Positions 45,331-54,250 of a stretch of 64,000 nucleotides of DNA are shown piece after piece (position 1 is the stretch's first letter; every line of letters begins with the position of its first letter). Below the pieces are notes generated by a model, which saw nothing but the letters and a program-made list of their open reading frames with translations, made no database searches and was not told the origin of the DNA. A program made the translations under genes and the position numbers. Source of the DNA: an uncultured Bacteroidales bacterium (GTDB taxonomy: Bacteria > Bacteroidota > Bacteroidia > Bacteroidales > P3). The stretch spans positions 1 to 64,000 of the forward strand of contig OMWJ01000005.1 of the NCBI GenBank assembly GCA_900314725.1, in the 5' to 3' direction.

Positions 45331-45338
45331 CAAAAGTA
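45331..45338 (-). promoter_or_regulatory. -7 promoter box for rhomboid-usp
   Basis: TACTTTTG on the minus strand, 20 nt before the chosen ATG; no TTG at the expected spacing. Confidence 0.45.
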
Positions 45339-45497
45339 TAATAAAAATTTCATATAGGAAACTCTTGTTTTTATTTTCTTGAGACCTTGTCTTAATAGAC
45401 TTAATCACTAATCGGAGAATGACTTTTTTTGTTTTGTTTTTGAAGTAAATAAAATAACTTATTGCGAAGCTTTAGCAGATAATATTGATTTTTTTTA

Positions 45498-45505
45498 TAA
45501 CTTTG
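45498..45505 (+). promoter_or_regulatory. -7 promoter box for the lptB envelope operon
   Basis: TAACTTTG, 30 nt before lptB; no TTG at the expected spacing. Confidence 0.45.
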
Positions 45506-45535
45506 CACTTTATTTTGTGATAATATTGGTTTATT

Positions 45536-46258
45536 ATGAGATTATATACAGAATCTGTAGTAAAGAAATATAAGAAAAGAACCGTTGTTAATAATGTTTC
45601 CATAGAGGTTAATCAAGGGGAAATAGTGGGTTTGTTGGGGCCTAATGGAGCTGGTAAGACAACGACTTTTTACATGATAGTTGGAATGATACAACCTTTT
45701 TCTGGCAAAGTTTTTTTAGATGATAAGGATTTGACTAATATGCCTATGTATAAAAGAGCTCAAAATGGAATAGGTTACCTTCCGCAGGAGGCTTCTGTTT
45801 TTAGAAATATGAGTGTAGAAGACAATATTATGTCTATTTTAGAATTTCAACCTTATACTCCGCAACAAAGACTTGAGAAATTGGAGTCATTGCTTAATGA
45901 GTTTTCTTTACAAAAGATAAGAAAAAGCCATGGAAATCAACTTTCAGGAGGAGAAAGAAGAAGAACGGAGATAGCCAGAGCATTAGCCTCAGATCCTAAG
46001 TTTATTCTTTTGGATGAGCCTTTTGCTGGTGTTGATCCCATTGCAGTACAAGATATTCAATCTATAGTAGCCACACTTAAAGAAAAAAATATTGGTGTTT
46101 TGATAACAGATCATAATGTGCATGAAACACTTAGTATAACAGACAGAGCTTATTTGCTGATAGAAGGAGTGGTCTTTAAGGCTGGTTCTCCAAGAGAGTT
46201 AGCCGAAGATCCTGAAGTTAGAAGAAAATACTTGGGAGATAACTTTGAATTAAGATAG
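45536..46258 (+). CDS. lptB: Lipopolysaccharide export ABC transporter ATP-binding protein
   Basis: 240 residues. Walker [19 protein letters not shown]-loop [19 protein letters not shown], signature [15 protein letters not shown], Walker [16 protein letters not shown] and the switch [22 protein letters not shown] closely follow LptB. It powers LPS extraction from the inner membrane with LptF and LptG, which are not in the window. First gene of an operon that continues with sugar and heptose genes, in line with LPS supply. Confidence 0.95.
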   Translation: MRLYTESVVKKYKKRTVVNNVSIEVNQGEIVGLLGPNGAGKTTTFYMIVGMIQPFSGKVFLDDKDLTNMPMYKRAQNGIGYLPQEASVFRNMSVEDNIMSILEFQPYTPQQRLEKLESLLNEFSLQKIRKSHGNQLSGGERRRTEIARALASDPKFILLDEPFAGVDPIAVQDIQSIVATLKEKNIGVLITDHNVHETLSITDRAYLLIEGVVFKAGSPRELAEDPEVRRKYLGDNFELR

Positions 46259-46260
46259 AT

Positions 46261-47574
46261 ATGCTTGTAATTTATATAGACAAACAGACAAATAGGTTAG
46301 GATATACCATAAATTTTATTTTTAAAGATTTGTTGAAAACAGATTTTATGGTAACTACAAGCAAAGAAACTTTTATTGCAGAAAAGGGTGCGAAACTGTC
46401 ATATAGTAGTGAAGCAGTATATGATGAATTGCATATCACTCCTGTTAGTTTGTTATATGAAACAGATATATCCAATGTAGATGTAGATTTCTTTGAAGAG
46501 GATAATATACCTTATATATTTAGAACATATAACAAAGAAGATGTATTAAACTTTGATGTGTTTGCAGCTGTTTTTTATATGGTTTCAAGGTATGAAGAAT
46601 ACTTGCCTTTTATCTCTGATAAGCATTCAAGATTTTCTTCTGATGATTCCTTAGCACATCAAAAAGGTTTTCTGAAAAAGCCTGTAGTTGATATTTGGGC
46701 AAGAATTTTAAAAGAAAAACTTTTGGAGAGGTATCCAGATATTGTTTTTCAGGATAAACATTTTTCTTTTCTCAATACAATAGATGTTGATATGGCATTC
46801 TATTATAAAGGTAAAGGATTGTATAGAGGAGTGGGCGGTTTTGTAAGAGATTTGTTGCGTAGAGATTTTTCTTCTTGTATGGAGAGAATAAAAATAGATT
46901 TCTTTGGTAAAAAAGATCCGTATGACTGTTTTTCTTTTCTTCAAAATTCTATGACACATAATTCACTTAATACGCTGATATTTTATTTGATGTCTTTGAG
47001 TAGCGATTATGACAAATCTATTTCTCCCTACAATACTCGCTTTCAACTGTCAATAAAAGATATGGCAGATTATGCAGAGATAGGAATACACCCTTCTTAC
47101 TATGTGTATGAAGAGCCAGAACGATTTTCCTATCAAGCACAACTGTTGAAAGATATTATACATAAAAGTATAACCAAATCAAGATTTCATTATATAAGGT
47201 TCCGTTTGCCTGAATCGTATAGAAATCTTATTGATAATGAGATAACCGATGATTACTCTATGGGATATTCAGACAAGATAGGATTCAGAGCAGGAACGTG
47301 TTCATCTTTTCAGTTTTATGATTTAGACAAGGACTGTGAAACAAAACTAAGGATACATCCTTTTGCTTTTATGGATGTAGCCCTTAAAAATGGAATGAGA
47401 TTAAATGCCGAACAAGCAAAACAAGAAATAATCTCTTTAATAGATGAAGTAAAAAAAGTAGAGGGTGAATTTGTCAGTGTTTGGCATAATGAGTCTTTAT
47501 CTGATTATAAAGAGTGGCAAGGTTGGAGGGAAGTTTATGAAACACAAATAGAATACATAAATAAAACAAAATAA
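46261..47574 (+). CDS. Polysaccharide deacetylase-like protein (DUF7033-type)
   Basis: 437 residues, 2 nt after lptB. The N-terminal 160 residues (NFDVFAAVFYMVSRYEEYLPFISDKHSRFSSDDSLAHQKGFLKKPVVDIW) are of the Bacteroidetes-specific DUF7033 type. The C-terminal part resembles a NodB-like deacetylase: NTIDVDMAFYYKGKG, ADYAEIGIHPSYYVYEEP, HYIRFRLPESYRNLI, DYSMGYSDKIGFRAGTCSSFQFYDL, EFVSVWHNE. His and Asp residues remain but the classical motifs are altered. The family is common in Bacteroidetes; its target is unknown. The link to LPS export genes suggests envelope glycan processing. Confidence 0.75.
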   Translation: MLVIYIDKQTNRLGYTINFIFKDLLKTDFMVTTSKETFIAEKGAKLSYSSEAVYDELHITPVSLLYETDISNVDVDFFEEDNIPYIFRTYNKEDVLNFDVFAAVFYMVSRYEEYLPFISDKHSRFSSDDSLAHQKGFLKKPVVDIWARILKEKLLERYPDIVFQDKHFSFLNTIDVDMAFYYKGKGLYRGVGGFVRDLLRRDFSSCMERIKIDFFGKKDPYDCFSFLQNSMTHNSLNTLIFYLMSLSSDYDKSISPYNTRFQLSIKDMADYAEIGIHPSYYVYEEPERFSYQAQLLKDIIHKSITKSRFHYIRFRLPESYRNLIDNEITDDYSMGYSDKIGFRAGTCSSFQFYDLDKDCETKLRIHPFAFMDVALKNGMRLNAEQAKQEIISLIDEVKKVEGEFVSVWHNESLSDYKEWQGWREVYETQIEYINKTK

Positions 47575-47578
47575 AACT

Positions 47579-48544
47579 ATGAAAGTAATAACAGGAGTTG
47601 CGGGATTTATAGGTAGTTGTATGCTGTCTCGTCTTAATCAAGAGGGTATTAAAGATGTTGTGATAGTTGATGATTTTAGTAAGGAAGAAAGAAAAAATAA
47701 TTATAAGGACAAACAATACTCTTTGGCCATAGACAGAGAAGAATTTCCTTTGTGGTTAAAAGATAATGCAGATAAAGTTGATTTTGTTGTTCATCTTGGA
47801 GCAAGAAGCGATACAACAGAAAAAGATTGGAATGTTTTTCTTAAACTAAATTTAGGCTATTCTCAAACTTTGTGGAAAATATGTGCAGATAATAACATTC
47901 CTTTTATTTATGCTTCTTCTGCTGCAACGTACGGAGATGGAAATAATGGCTATTCTGATGATATAGCAACGATAGATAAATTGCAACCGCTAAATCTTTA
48001 CGGAAAATCTAAACAAGATTTTGATATTTGGCAACTTCAACAAGAAAAACGACCTCCGTTTTGGGCAGGTTTAAAGTTTTTTAATGTATATGGTCCAAAT
48101 GAATATCATAAAGGAAGAATGGCTTCTGTTGTTATGCATGCTTTTTATCAGATAAAAGAACAGGGTAGGGTAGCATTGTTTAAATCACATAGGGAAGGAT
48201 TTAAAGATGGAGAGCAATTGAGAGATTTTGTTTATGTGAAAGATGTTGTTGAGGTTATATTGTTTTTAATGAAAGAACAGCCAAAAAGTGATATATATAA
48301 TATAGGTACAGGAGCAGCGCGTTCTTTTTATGATTTGGTGAAGAATATATTTGTTGCATTGGGTAAAGATGTTGCTGTGGATTTTATACCAATGCCTGTG
48401 GATATAAGAGATAAGTATCAATACTATACTTGTGCAGATATGGATAAACTTAAATCTGTAGGATATACAAAACAATTCTCTTCTATAGAAGAAGGGGTGA
48501 AGGATTATGTTTTGAACTATCTAAGTGAGCATAAATATTTTTAA
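47579..48544 (+). CDS. hldD: ADP-glyceromanno-heptose 6-epimerase
   Basis: 321 residues. GVAGFIGS Rossmann motif at the start, VVHLGARSDTTEKDWNVFLKLNLGYSQTLW, ASSAATYGDGNNGYSDD, the YGKSKQDFD active site and FFNVYGPNEYHKGRMASVV, RDFVYVKDVVEV all fit HldD/RfaD. It converts ADP-D-glycero- to ADP-L-glycero-manno-heptose for the LPS core in the cytoplasm. It lies 4 nt after the preceding gene. Confidence 0.93.
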   Translation: MKVITGVAGFIGSCMLSRLNQEGIKDVVIVDDFSKEERKNNYKDKQYSLAIDREEFPLWLKDNADKVDFVVHLGARSDTTEKDWNVFLKLNLGYSQTLWKICADNNIPFIYASSAATYGDGNNGYSDDIATIDKLQPLNLYGKSKQDFDIWQLQQEKRPPFWAGLKFFNVYGPNEYHKGRMASVVMHAFYQIKEQGRVALFKSHREGFKDGEQLRDFVYVKDVVEVILFLMKEQPKSDIYNIGTGAARSFYDLVKNIFVALGKDVAVDFIPMPVDIRDKYQYYTCADMDKLKSVGYTKQFSSIEEGVKDYVLNYLSEHKYF

Positions 48545-48555
48545 TTTCTTGTCTT

Positions 48556-49074
48556 ATGAATTATAAAGTAAAACTAAACTCCATAAAAGCATTCGTTTTT
48601 GATTATGATGGTGTGATGACAGATGGAATGATATACACCACTAAAGATGATATAATAATGCGAAATGGAAATGTCAAAGACGGTTATGCAATTCAATATG
48701 CTCTGAAACTTGGATACAAGATAGTTATTCTTTCAGGTGGAAGTGGAGAAAGCATAGAAAGAAGACTTAAAATGCTTGGTGTAACAGATGTTTTTATAGG
48801 TGTAAAAGAAAAATTATCTGTGTATAAAAACTATTTAGAATGTAACCATTTGACAAAAGAAGACGTATTATACATGGGTGATGATATACCAGATTATGAC
48901 ATTATGCTTAATGTTGGTGTTGCGACTTGTCCTAACGATGCAGCCGAGGAAATAAAACAAGTCGCAGATTACATTTCTAATAAAAAGGGAGGTGAAGGCT
49001 GTGTTAGAGATGTAATAGAGCAAGTCCTAAGACTGCAAGGACGATGGTTTAACGAAAAAGCTAAAGAATGGTAA
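48556..49074 (+). CDS. kdsC: 3-deoxy-D-manno-octulosonate 8-phosphate phosphatase (KdsC, HAD family)
   Basis: 172 residues, typical KdsC length with no cap domain. The nucleophile motif is FDYDGVMTDG, then ILSGGSGESIERRLKMLGV, GVKEKLSVYKNYL and GDDIPDYDIMLNVGVATCPNDA. It removes phosphate from KDO-8-phosphate in LPS inner-core synthesis. The first Val of FDVDG is Tyr here, a mild change. It overlaps rlpA by 7 nt. Confidence 0.9.
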   Translation: MNYKVKLNSIKAFVFDYDGVMTDGMIYTTKDDIIMRNGNVKDGYAIQYALKLGYKIVILSGGSGESIERRLKMLGVTDVFIGVKEKLSVYKNYLECNHLTKEDVLYMGDDIPDYDIMLNVGVATCPNDAAEEIKQVADYISNKKGGEGCVRDVIEQVLRLQGRWFNEKAKEW

Positions 49075-49796
49075 AAAAAACAGGTTGCTATATAATAATA
49101 TGTGTAATAGTTGTTATGTCTTTAATGGTTTATCCATTGTTCGCACAACAGAAACGAACTACTACAATCAAGGCAACTTATTATCACGATAGGTTTAATA
49201 ATAGAAAAACTTCAAGTGGAGAGAAATTTTTTCAAAAACTATACACAGCAGCACACAAAACTCTTCCATTTAACACTATTGTAAAGATAACTAATCCCAA
49301 AACTTCTCGTTCTGTTCTTGTAAAGATAAATGACAGATGTAGAAGAGCTGGTATTGTTGATTTATCTAAAACGGCGGCACAAAAAATAGATTTGCTTTCA
49401 AATGGAATAGTGAATGTTACCTTAGAGGTTATGCCTGATGATTATATGTTATTGTGGTCGCAGCAAGAAAGTATCTATGCTATGTTTGATTCTGTGGAAA
49501 TGCCAAAAGAGATGCAAATAAAGTATTTGGATTCTTTATACAATACAATTGCAAATTCGCAGATATTTTCCATTAATTACTACGTTAAAATAGCAACAGT
49601 AGAAAGTGAAAACGAGGCTCAAAGAATTCTATATACAATTCCAGAAAAATATAGACTGAATTCAAAGAGCGAAAAAATCTATAATGAAAACTTTTTTGAT
49701 GTAGTTATTGGACCGTTTATAACAAAAGAGATGGCAAGTGTGGTTCTTTCGGAAATGAGAAGCCGTTATCCTACCTCTCATTTAATAAAAAAATAA
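49068..49796 (+). CDS. rlpA: RlpA-like septal peptidoglycan protein with SPOR domain
   Basis: 242 residues. A signal peptide or anchor (residues 8-27), then a double-psi beta-barrel: TIKATYYHDRFNNRKTSSGEKFFQKLYTAAHKTLPFNTIVKITNPKTSRSVLVKINDRCRRAGIVDLSKTAAQKI. It has the TAAHKTLPFNT and NDR motifs of RlpA; the catalytic Asp is in the VKINDR strand. The C-terminal 75 residues (NYYVKIATVESENEAQRIL ... FDVVIGPFITKEMASVVLSEM) form a SPOR domain. RlpA cuts denuded glycan strands at the division site. Last gene of the envelope operon. Confidence 0.85.
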   Translation: MVKKTGCYIIICVIVVMSLMVYPLFAQQKRTTTIKATYYHDRFNNRKTSSGEKFFQKLYTAAHKTLPFNTIVKITNPKTSRSVLVKINDRCRRAGIVDLSKTAAQKIDLLSNGIVNVTLEVMPDDYMLLWSQQESIYAMFDSVEMPKEMQIKYLDSLYNTIANSQIFSINYYVKIATVESENEAQRILYTIPEKYRLNSKSEKIYNENFFDVVIGPFITKEMASVVLSEMRSRYPTSHLIKK

Positions 49797-49916
49797 TAAA
49801 CATAGCGACTAATATAAATTATTGAATAATAAATAACTAAAGTAATTTTAAAACTTTTATTTTGAAAAAAATTAAAAAAAACTAATAATAATGTTCATTT
49901 TGTGAGAAAAAAACTA

Positions 49917-49924
49917 TACTTTTG
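49917..49924 (+). promoter_or_regulatory. -7 promoter box for porP-gldK
   Basis: TACTTTTG; the predicted transcript start is near 49931, where a hairpin begins. No TTG at the expected spacing. Confidence 0.5.
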
Positions 49925-49930
49925 CAGTTG

Positions 49931-49948
49931 CTTCTGTCAAGACAGAAG
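49931..49948 (+). promoter_or_regulatory. Hairpin at the predicted 5' end of the porP-gldK mRNA
   Basis: CTTCTGTC-AA-GACAGAAG is a perfect 8-bp inverted repeat around AA, placed 6 nt after the -7 box. As RNA it would cap the 5' end of the message; as DNA it would be an operator over the transcript start. Confidence 0.55.
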
Positions 49949-49975
49949 ATGTAAAAATGGCACTATTAAAAATTT

Positions 49976-50989
49976 ATGAATATAGGTAATAAAAAATATT
50001 TTATAATATCTTTTTTAACTGCTTTCTTGCTGATTTGTACTAATATTGCAAACGCTCAACAAGAGCCTCAGTTTACACAGTATATGTTTAACAGATTATC
50101 GTATAATCCTGCCTATGCTGGTAGTAATGGTGCTATATGTTTTACTGCTTTTTATAGAAATCAATGGATGGGTCTTTCTTTAACAGATCCAAATGGAGGT
50201 AGTACGGGTGCATCTTCAGGAGAAACAATGAATATTTCCTTTGATATGCCTGTTAAATTTTTACACGGAGGTATAGGAGCTACAATTATTTCAGATAAAA
50301 TAGGTTTTTGGAATAATACACATGCTAAGATAGATTATGCTTTTAGAGTACAATTACCAACAGGTAATCTTGCTTTTGGTATAGAAGCACAATTATTTAA
50401 TGCAAGTTTAGATGCATCTAAGCTTATTGGTTTTGACCAATTCAACGAAAATGATGATATAGGACAAACATCAGACCCATTAATAATGAAGGACAAAACA
50501 GATGATATGTTGTTTGATTTGGGTTTAGGTGTTTATTATCAAATACCAGGAAAACTTTATTTAGGTTTTGCTACAAGTAAATTGCTGCAAACTCAGAGCG
50601 ATAAATTACATTGGGATAATAGAAGATTTTATTATGTTCTTGCAGGATATGAATGGACTGTTCCAGATTATCCTTCTATTCGTATATTACCTTCTGCTTT
50701 ATTGAAGACAGACTTTGCTTCTGGTTCTGCATACCAGTTAGATGCTTCTGTATTGGCAGAATATGAACATAAGTTCTGGGGAGGTTTGTCTTATAGAGTT
50801 CAAGATGCTTTAATGATACTTGCTGGTTTTTCTGTAAGAGATTTCAAAATTGGTATGTCTTATGATATTCCTACTTCAAGAATATCTACTCAAGCCGCAG
50901 GTTCATTTGAAGTGTTTGCAAGATATTGTTTCAAGATAGAAACACAACCAGATCCTCCTACTATATATAGAAATACTATTAAGATGTAG
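49976..50989 (+). CDS. porP: PorP/SprF-family T9SS outer membrane protein
   Basis: 337 residues. A signal peptide (residues 7-27, ending IANAQ) is followed by QEPQFTQYMFNRLSYNPAYAGSNGAICFTAFYRNQWMGL, the mark of the PorP/SprF family, and beta-barrel strands to the end. It is an outer membrane component paired with the GldK ring and needed for T9SS secretion in related species. It is followed by gldK after 115 nt, as in many T9SS loci. Confidence 0.93.
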   Translation: MNIGNKKYFIISFLTAFLLICTNIANAQQEPQFTQYMFNRLSYNPAYAGSNGAICFTAFYRNQWMGLSLTDPNGGSTGASSGETMNISFDMPVKFLHGGIGATIISDKIGFWNNTHAKIDYAFRVQLPTGNLAFGIEAQLFNASLDASKLIGFDQFNENDDIGQTSDPLIMKDKTDDMLFDLGLGVYYQIPGKLYLGFATSKLLQTQSDKLHWDNRRFYYVLAGYEWTVPDYPSIRILPSALLKTDFASGSAYQLDASVLAEYEHKFWGGLSYRVQDALMILAGFSVRDFKIGMSYDIPTSRISTQAAGSFEVFARYCFKIETQPDPPTIYRNTIKM

Positions 50990-51104
50990 AGGAAAGAAAA
51001 AATAAAAATTCTTTATGTTTCAAAAAAAATACTAAAAAATGAAACAAAAGAGAAGAAATAACGTAAAACGATAGATAAAGAAACAAAAAAACTTAGAATA
51101 TAAA

Positions 51105-52481
51105 ATGAAAAAATTAGTTTTGTTAGTTGCAACAGCTTTTGTGATGTTTAGTTGCGGTAGTTCAGACAAAGGAGAACTTATAGGTGTTCAAGACAGACCA
51201 ACTGTTTTGGATATGCAACCATATGGAATGGTGGATATACCTCAAGGTAGTTTTACTATGGGTTCTGCAGATGAGGATGTTTATCATTCTTATAAATATG
51301 AGCCAAAGACTATTCAGGTTCAATCTTTTTGGATGGACGAAACAGAGATAACCAATAACGAATACAGACAGTTCGTTTATTGGGTAAGGGACTCTCTTGC
51401 CTATAGACTTTTAGGGGAAGTTCATCCTGAAACTTATCTTATAGAAGCTGACCAATGGGGACAAGATTTGGAAACTCCATTGATTAATTGGAAAGCAAAA
51501 ATCAATTGGAATAGCAAAGATGAAGATGAAAGAGAAGCTCTTGCTCAGCTATATATAAAGCAGGATGAGCGTTTTTATGGTAAATCTCAATTGGACGCTG
51601 CTCAAATGATATATGAATATTCTTGGATTGATTATCATGCAGCTGCTCAAAAAGATTTTTCATCAGATCAAGCTAACAAAGAATATAGAGGTTCTCAATT
51701 CAACAATCGTCCTGAATCATTAGCAGGAGGAAGAAAACGTTTGACAACAACAGAAAAAATTAATATCTATCCTGATACTCTTTGCTGGATACATGATTTT
51801 GCTTACTCATATAATGATGCAGCAACACGTTCTTATTTTGATCATCCAAGATATGACCACTATCCTGTTGTAGGAGTAAGTTATGTTCAAGCAAAAGCAT
51901 TCTCTGTTTGGAGAACATTACAAATGAATAATTACTTAGAAAAATCATCATATGCTCGTTACGAAGATTTTCGTCTTCCTACTGAGGCAGAATGGGAATA
52001 TGCAGCAAGAGGTGGAGTTGATGGTTCTCCATATCCTTGGGGTGGTCCATACGTAAATAATGGTAGAGGATGTTTCCTTGCAAACTACAAACCATTGCGT
52101 GGAGCATACGATGGAGACGGTGGAGCAACAACAGTAGTGGTAGCACACTATGCACCTAATGACTTTGGTCTATATGATATGGCAGGAAACGTTTCTGAGT
52201 GGTGTGAAGATGCTTTTGATGAAAGCACATACAACTTTGCACACGACTTGAACCAATATAATGTTTATCGTGCAGCAGATGATGAAGACCAAATAATGAA
52301 ACGTAAAGTTGTCCGTGGAGGTTCTTGGAAAGACAGCAAACACTTTATTCAAACTGCAACACGTAGTTATGAATATCAAGACTCAGGAAAGAGTTATATA
52401 GGTTTCCGTTGTGTTCAATCTTATCTTGGACGTGTAAGAGGAGATAATCCAAAGACTTCTTCTAACGTTTATAGACTATAA
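51105..52481 (+). CDS. gldK: T9SS lipoprotein GldK/PorK
   Basis: 458 residues. A lipoprotein signal with lipobox VMFSC (C17), then VDIPQGSFTMGSADED and a formylglycine-generating-enzyme-like (sulfatase-modifying) fold: FWMDETEITNNEYRQFVYW, YPVVGVSYVQAKAFSVWRT, RLPTEAEWEYAARGG, YDMAGNVSEWCEDAF, VVRGGSWKDSKHF, GFRCV. GldK forms a periplasmic ring with GldN under the outer membrane. A terminator follows directly, and gldL, gldM and gldN do not, so these lie elsewhere or are missing. Confidence 0.95.
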   Translation: MKKLVLLVATAFVMFSCGSSDKGELIGVQDRPTVLDMQPYGMVDIPQGSFTMGSADEDVYHSYKYEPKTIQVQSFWMDETEITNNEYRQFVYWVRDSLAYRLLGEVHPETYLIEADQWGQDLETPLINWKAKINWNSKDEDEREALAQLYIKQDERFYGKSQLDAAQMIYEYSWIDYHAAAQKDFSSDQANKEYRGSQFNNRPESLAGGRKRLTTTEKINIYPDTLCWIHDFAYSYNDAATRSYFDHPRYDHYPVVGVSYVQAKAFSVWRTLQMNNYLEKSSYARYEDFRLPTEAEWEYAARGGVDGSPYPWGGPYVNNGRGCFLANYKPLRGAYDGDGGATTVVVAHYAPNDFGLYDMAGNVSEWCEDAFDESTYNFAHDLNQYNVYRAADDEDQIMKRKVVRGGSWKDSKHFIQTATRSYEYQDSGKSYIGFRCVQSYLGRVRGDNPKTSSNVYRL

Positions 52482-52507
52482 TTTGAAAATTGCGATTAAA
52501 TAGTGGA

Positions 52508-52545
52508 GACTAAGAATGTAATCTGCGTTCTTAGTCTTTTTTTTA
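52508..52545 (+). terminator. Terminator after gldK
   Basis: GACTAAGAA (52508-52516) pairs with TTCTTAGTC (52529-52537) and is followed by a run of eight T. Confidence 0.85.
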
Positions 52546-52552
52546 ATTCTTG

Positions 52553-52778
52553 CTCTTTGTGCTATAAACATCAAGACTTTTGTCTATAAAGACTAAGTTT
52601 TTTGAAAAAAAGAGTAAGTCTTTTTACTATAAACATCAAGACTTTTAACTATAAAGATCAAGTCTTTTTTTACGAAAACCAAGAGTTTTTAGTGTAAAAA
52701 CTAAGTCTTTTTCTCTGAAAACGAAGACTTTTTGCGAGAAAACGAAGATTTTTTGAGAAAATATCAAGACTTTTTTTG
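52553..52778 (-). repeat. Intergenic 21-22 nt repeat array, locus D (longest, about 11 units)
   Basis: Read on the minus strand, about eleven consecutive degenerate units of 19-23 nt, mostly 21-22, follow nnnnnAAAAAGTCTTGGTTTT. Examples are AAAAAGTCTTCGTTTT, AAAAAGACTTAGTTTTT, AAAAACTCTTGGTTTT, AAAAAAAGACTTGATCTTT and AAAAGTCTTGATGTTT (twice). Most units are in the same orientation, so the array is not one large hairpin. No open frame of note crosses it. Confidence 0.75.
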
Positions 52779-52914
52779 AGTTGGAGGGTATAAAGCAGAG
52801 ACAAGCCTCTATTAAAACGCTGATTTTTGTGAGAGATATTTTATAGAATCAGAAACTTTGGATTTTATAATGAAATAAATATTGCAAAAAAACTGCTTTT
52901 AGACAAAATAATTG

Positions 52915-52922
52915 TACTTTTG
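52915..52922 (+). promoter_or_regulatory. -7 promoter box for rimO
   Basis: TACTTTTG. Its position rules out in-frame starts at 52912 and makes 52927 unlikely; the ATG at 52945 fits. Confidence 0.5.
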
Positions 52923-52944
52923 CAATATGATAAACAAATCGGCT

Positions 52945-54237
52945 ATGCAGAAGATTAATCTTATTTCTTTAGGATGCTCAAAAAATACGGTTGATAGTGA
53001 GGGACTTGCAGGAGAGTTGTCTAAAAATGGTTTTATAGTTGAGTTTGACTCCCAAAGTACCGACTTTGATTATGTGCTTATAAATACTTGCGGTTTTATA
53101 GATAAGGCCAAGGAGGAATCCGTCAATACTATACTTTCATACGTCAGTTTTCGTAAGGCTAAACGTAAGAAATTCAATATTATAGTCTTTGGATGTTTGG
53201 CACAAAGGTATAAAGATGACTTGCAAAAGGAAATCCCAGAGATAGATAAAATCTTTGGTCTTATGCAACAAAAAGATATTGTATCCTATATTAAGCAGGA
53301 TTCCTTATCAAATACCGTTATTCAAAGAAAGCTTTCAACTCCAAAACATTATGCTTATCTTAAAATTTCCGAAGGTTGTGATAGACACTGTTCTTTTTGT
53401 GCTATTCCTTTGATAAGAGGAAGACATATTTCAAGACCGATTGAAGACATAGTAAGTGAGGCTAAAGACCTTGTAAAACAAGGAGTAAAAGAACTTATAC
53501 TTATTGCACAAGATACTTCCTATTATGGTTTAGACTTGTATAAAGAAAGAAAACTTTATACCCTACTTGAAGAACTTTGTAAAACTGATATTCATTGGAT
53601 ACGTTTGCAGTATTCTTATCCAAATCAGTTTCCTAAAGAAATTTTGAATTTGATGAATAAAGAGAAGAAGATTTGTCATTATTTGGATATGCCTTTGCAA
53701 CATATTAACAATAGGATACTTGAGAGTATGAATAGAAATATCACAGATGTAGAAGTGAAAAGTCTTATTACAGAGATAAGACAAAAAGTTCCAGATATTG
53801 CTTTGCGTACTACTCTTATCGTAGGCTATCCAAGTGAAAAGAAGTCTGAGTTCTTGGAACTTAAGGATTTTGTGGAACAAGTGAAGTTTGACAGAATGGG
53901 AGCTTTTACATACTCAAAAGAAGAGGGAACAAAAGCTGGCAAGATGAGAGATTCTGTTCCGATGAAGGAAAAACAGAGGCGTTTGGATGAACTTTCTGCA
54001 TTGCAACAAGATATTTCCTTATCCTTAAATCAAGATAAAATAGGAAAAGAGTTTGAGGTTATTATAGATAGGAAAGAGGATGATTATTATGTGGGAAGAA
54101 CCCAATATGACTCTCCCGAAGTTGATAATGAAGTCTTAATATCCGTGAAGAATAATAAAAATCTGAGAATTGGAGAATTTTATAATGTAGAAATAAGTTC
54201 AGCAGAGGATTTTGATTTGTATGGAGATATAAAATAA
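52945..54237 (+). CDS. rimO: Ribosomal protein S12 methylthiotransferase RimO
   Basis: 430 residues from the ATG at 52945. The UPF0004 domain has its three Cys in LISLGCSKN, INTCGFIDKAKEESV and FGCLAQRY. The radical SAM motif is EGCDRHCSFCAIPLIRGRHISRP, followed by MPLQHINNRILESMNR and TTLIVGYPSEK, and a TRAM domain ends the protein. RimO adds a methylthio group to an Asp of S12. The sequence favours RimO over MiaB (IPLIRG, length 430). It is followed 13 nt later by the fusion gene. Confidence 0.93.
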   Translation: MQKINLISLGCSKNTVDSEGLAGELSKNGFIVEFDSQSTDFDYVLINTCGFIDKAKEESVNTILSYVSFRKAKRKKFNIIVFGCLAQRYKDDLQKEIPEIDKIFGLMQQKDIVSYIKQDSLSNTVIQRKLSTPKHYAYLKISEGCDRHCSFCAIPLIRGRHISRPIEDIVSEAKDLVKQGVKELILIAQDTSYYGLDLYKERKLYTLLEELCKTDIHWIRLQYSYPNQFPKEILNLMNKEKKICHYLDMPLQHINNRILESMNRNITDVEVKSLITEIRQKVPDIALRTTLIVGYPSEKKSEFLELKDFVEQVKFDRMGAFTYSKEEGTKAGKMRDSVPMKEKQRRLDELSALQQDISLSLNQDKIGKEFEVIIDRKEDDYYVGRTQYDSPEVDNEVLISVKNNKNLRIGEFYNVEISSAEDFDLYGDIK

Positions 54238-54250
54238 ACAAAGGAAGATT

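Larger units (their letters stand above)
52482..52944 (+). other. Gap between gldK and rimO
   Basis: 463 bases without a gene. In order: the gldK terminator (52508-52545), repeat locus D (52553-52778), then an AT-rich stretch with the rimO promoter box at 52915-52922. Confidence 0.7.

Noticed and set aside
52553-52778. CRISPR array
   Set aside because: The units are degenerate and contiguous with a 21-22 nt period. There is no constant repeat separated by unique spacers, and no cas gene is near.
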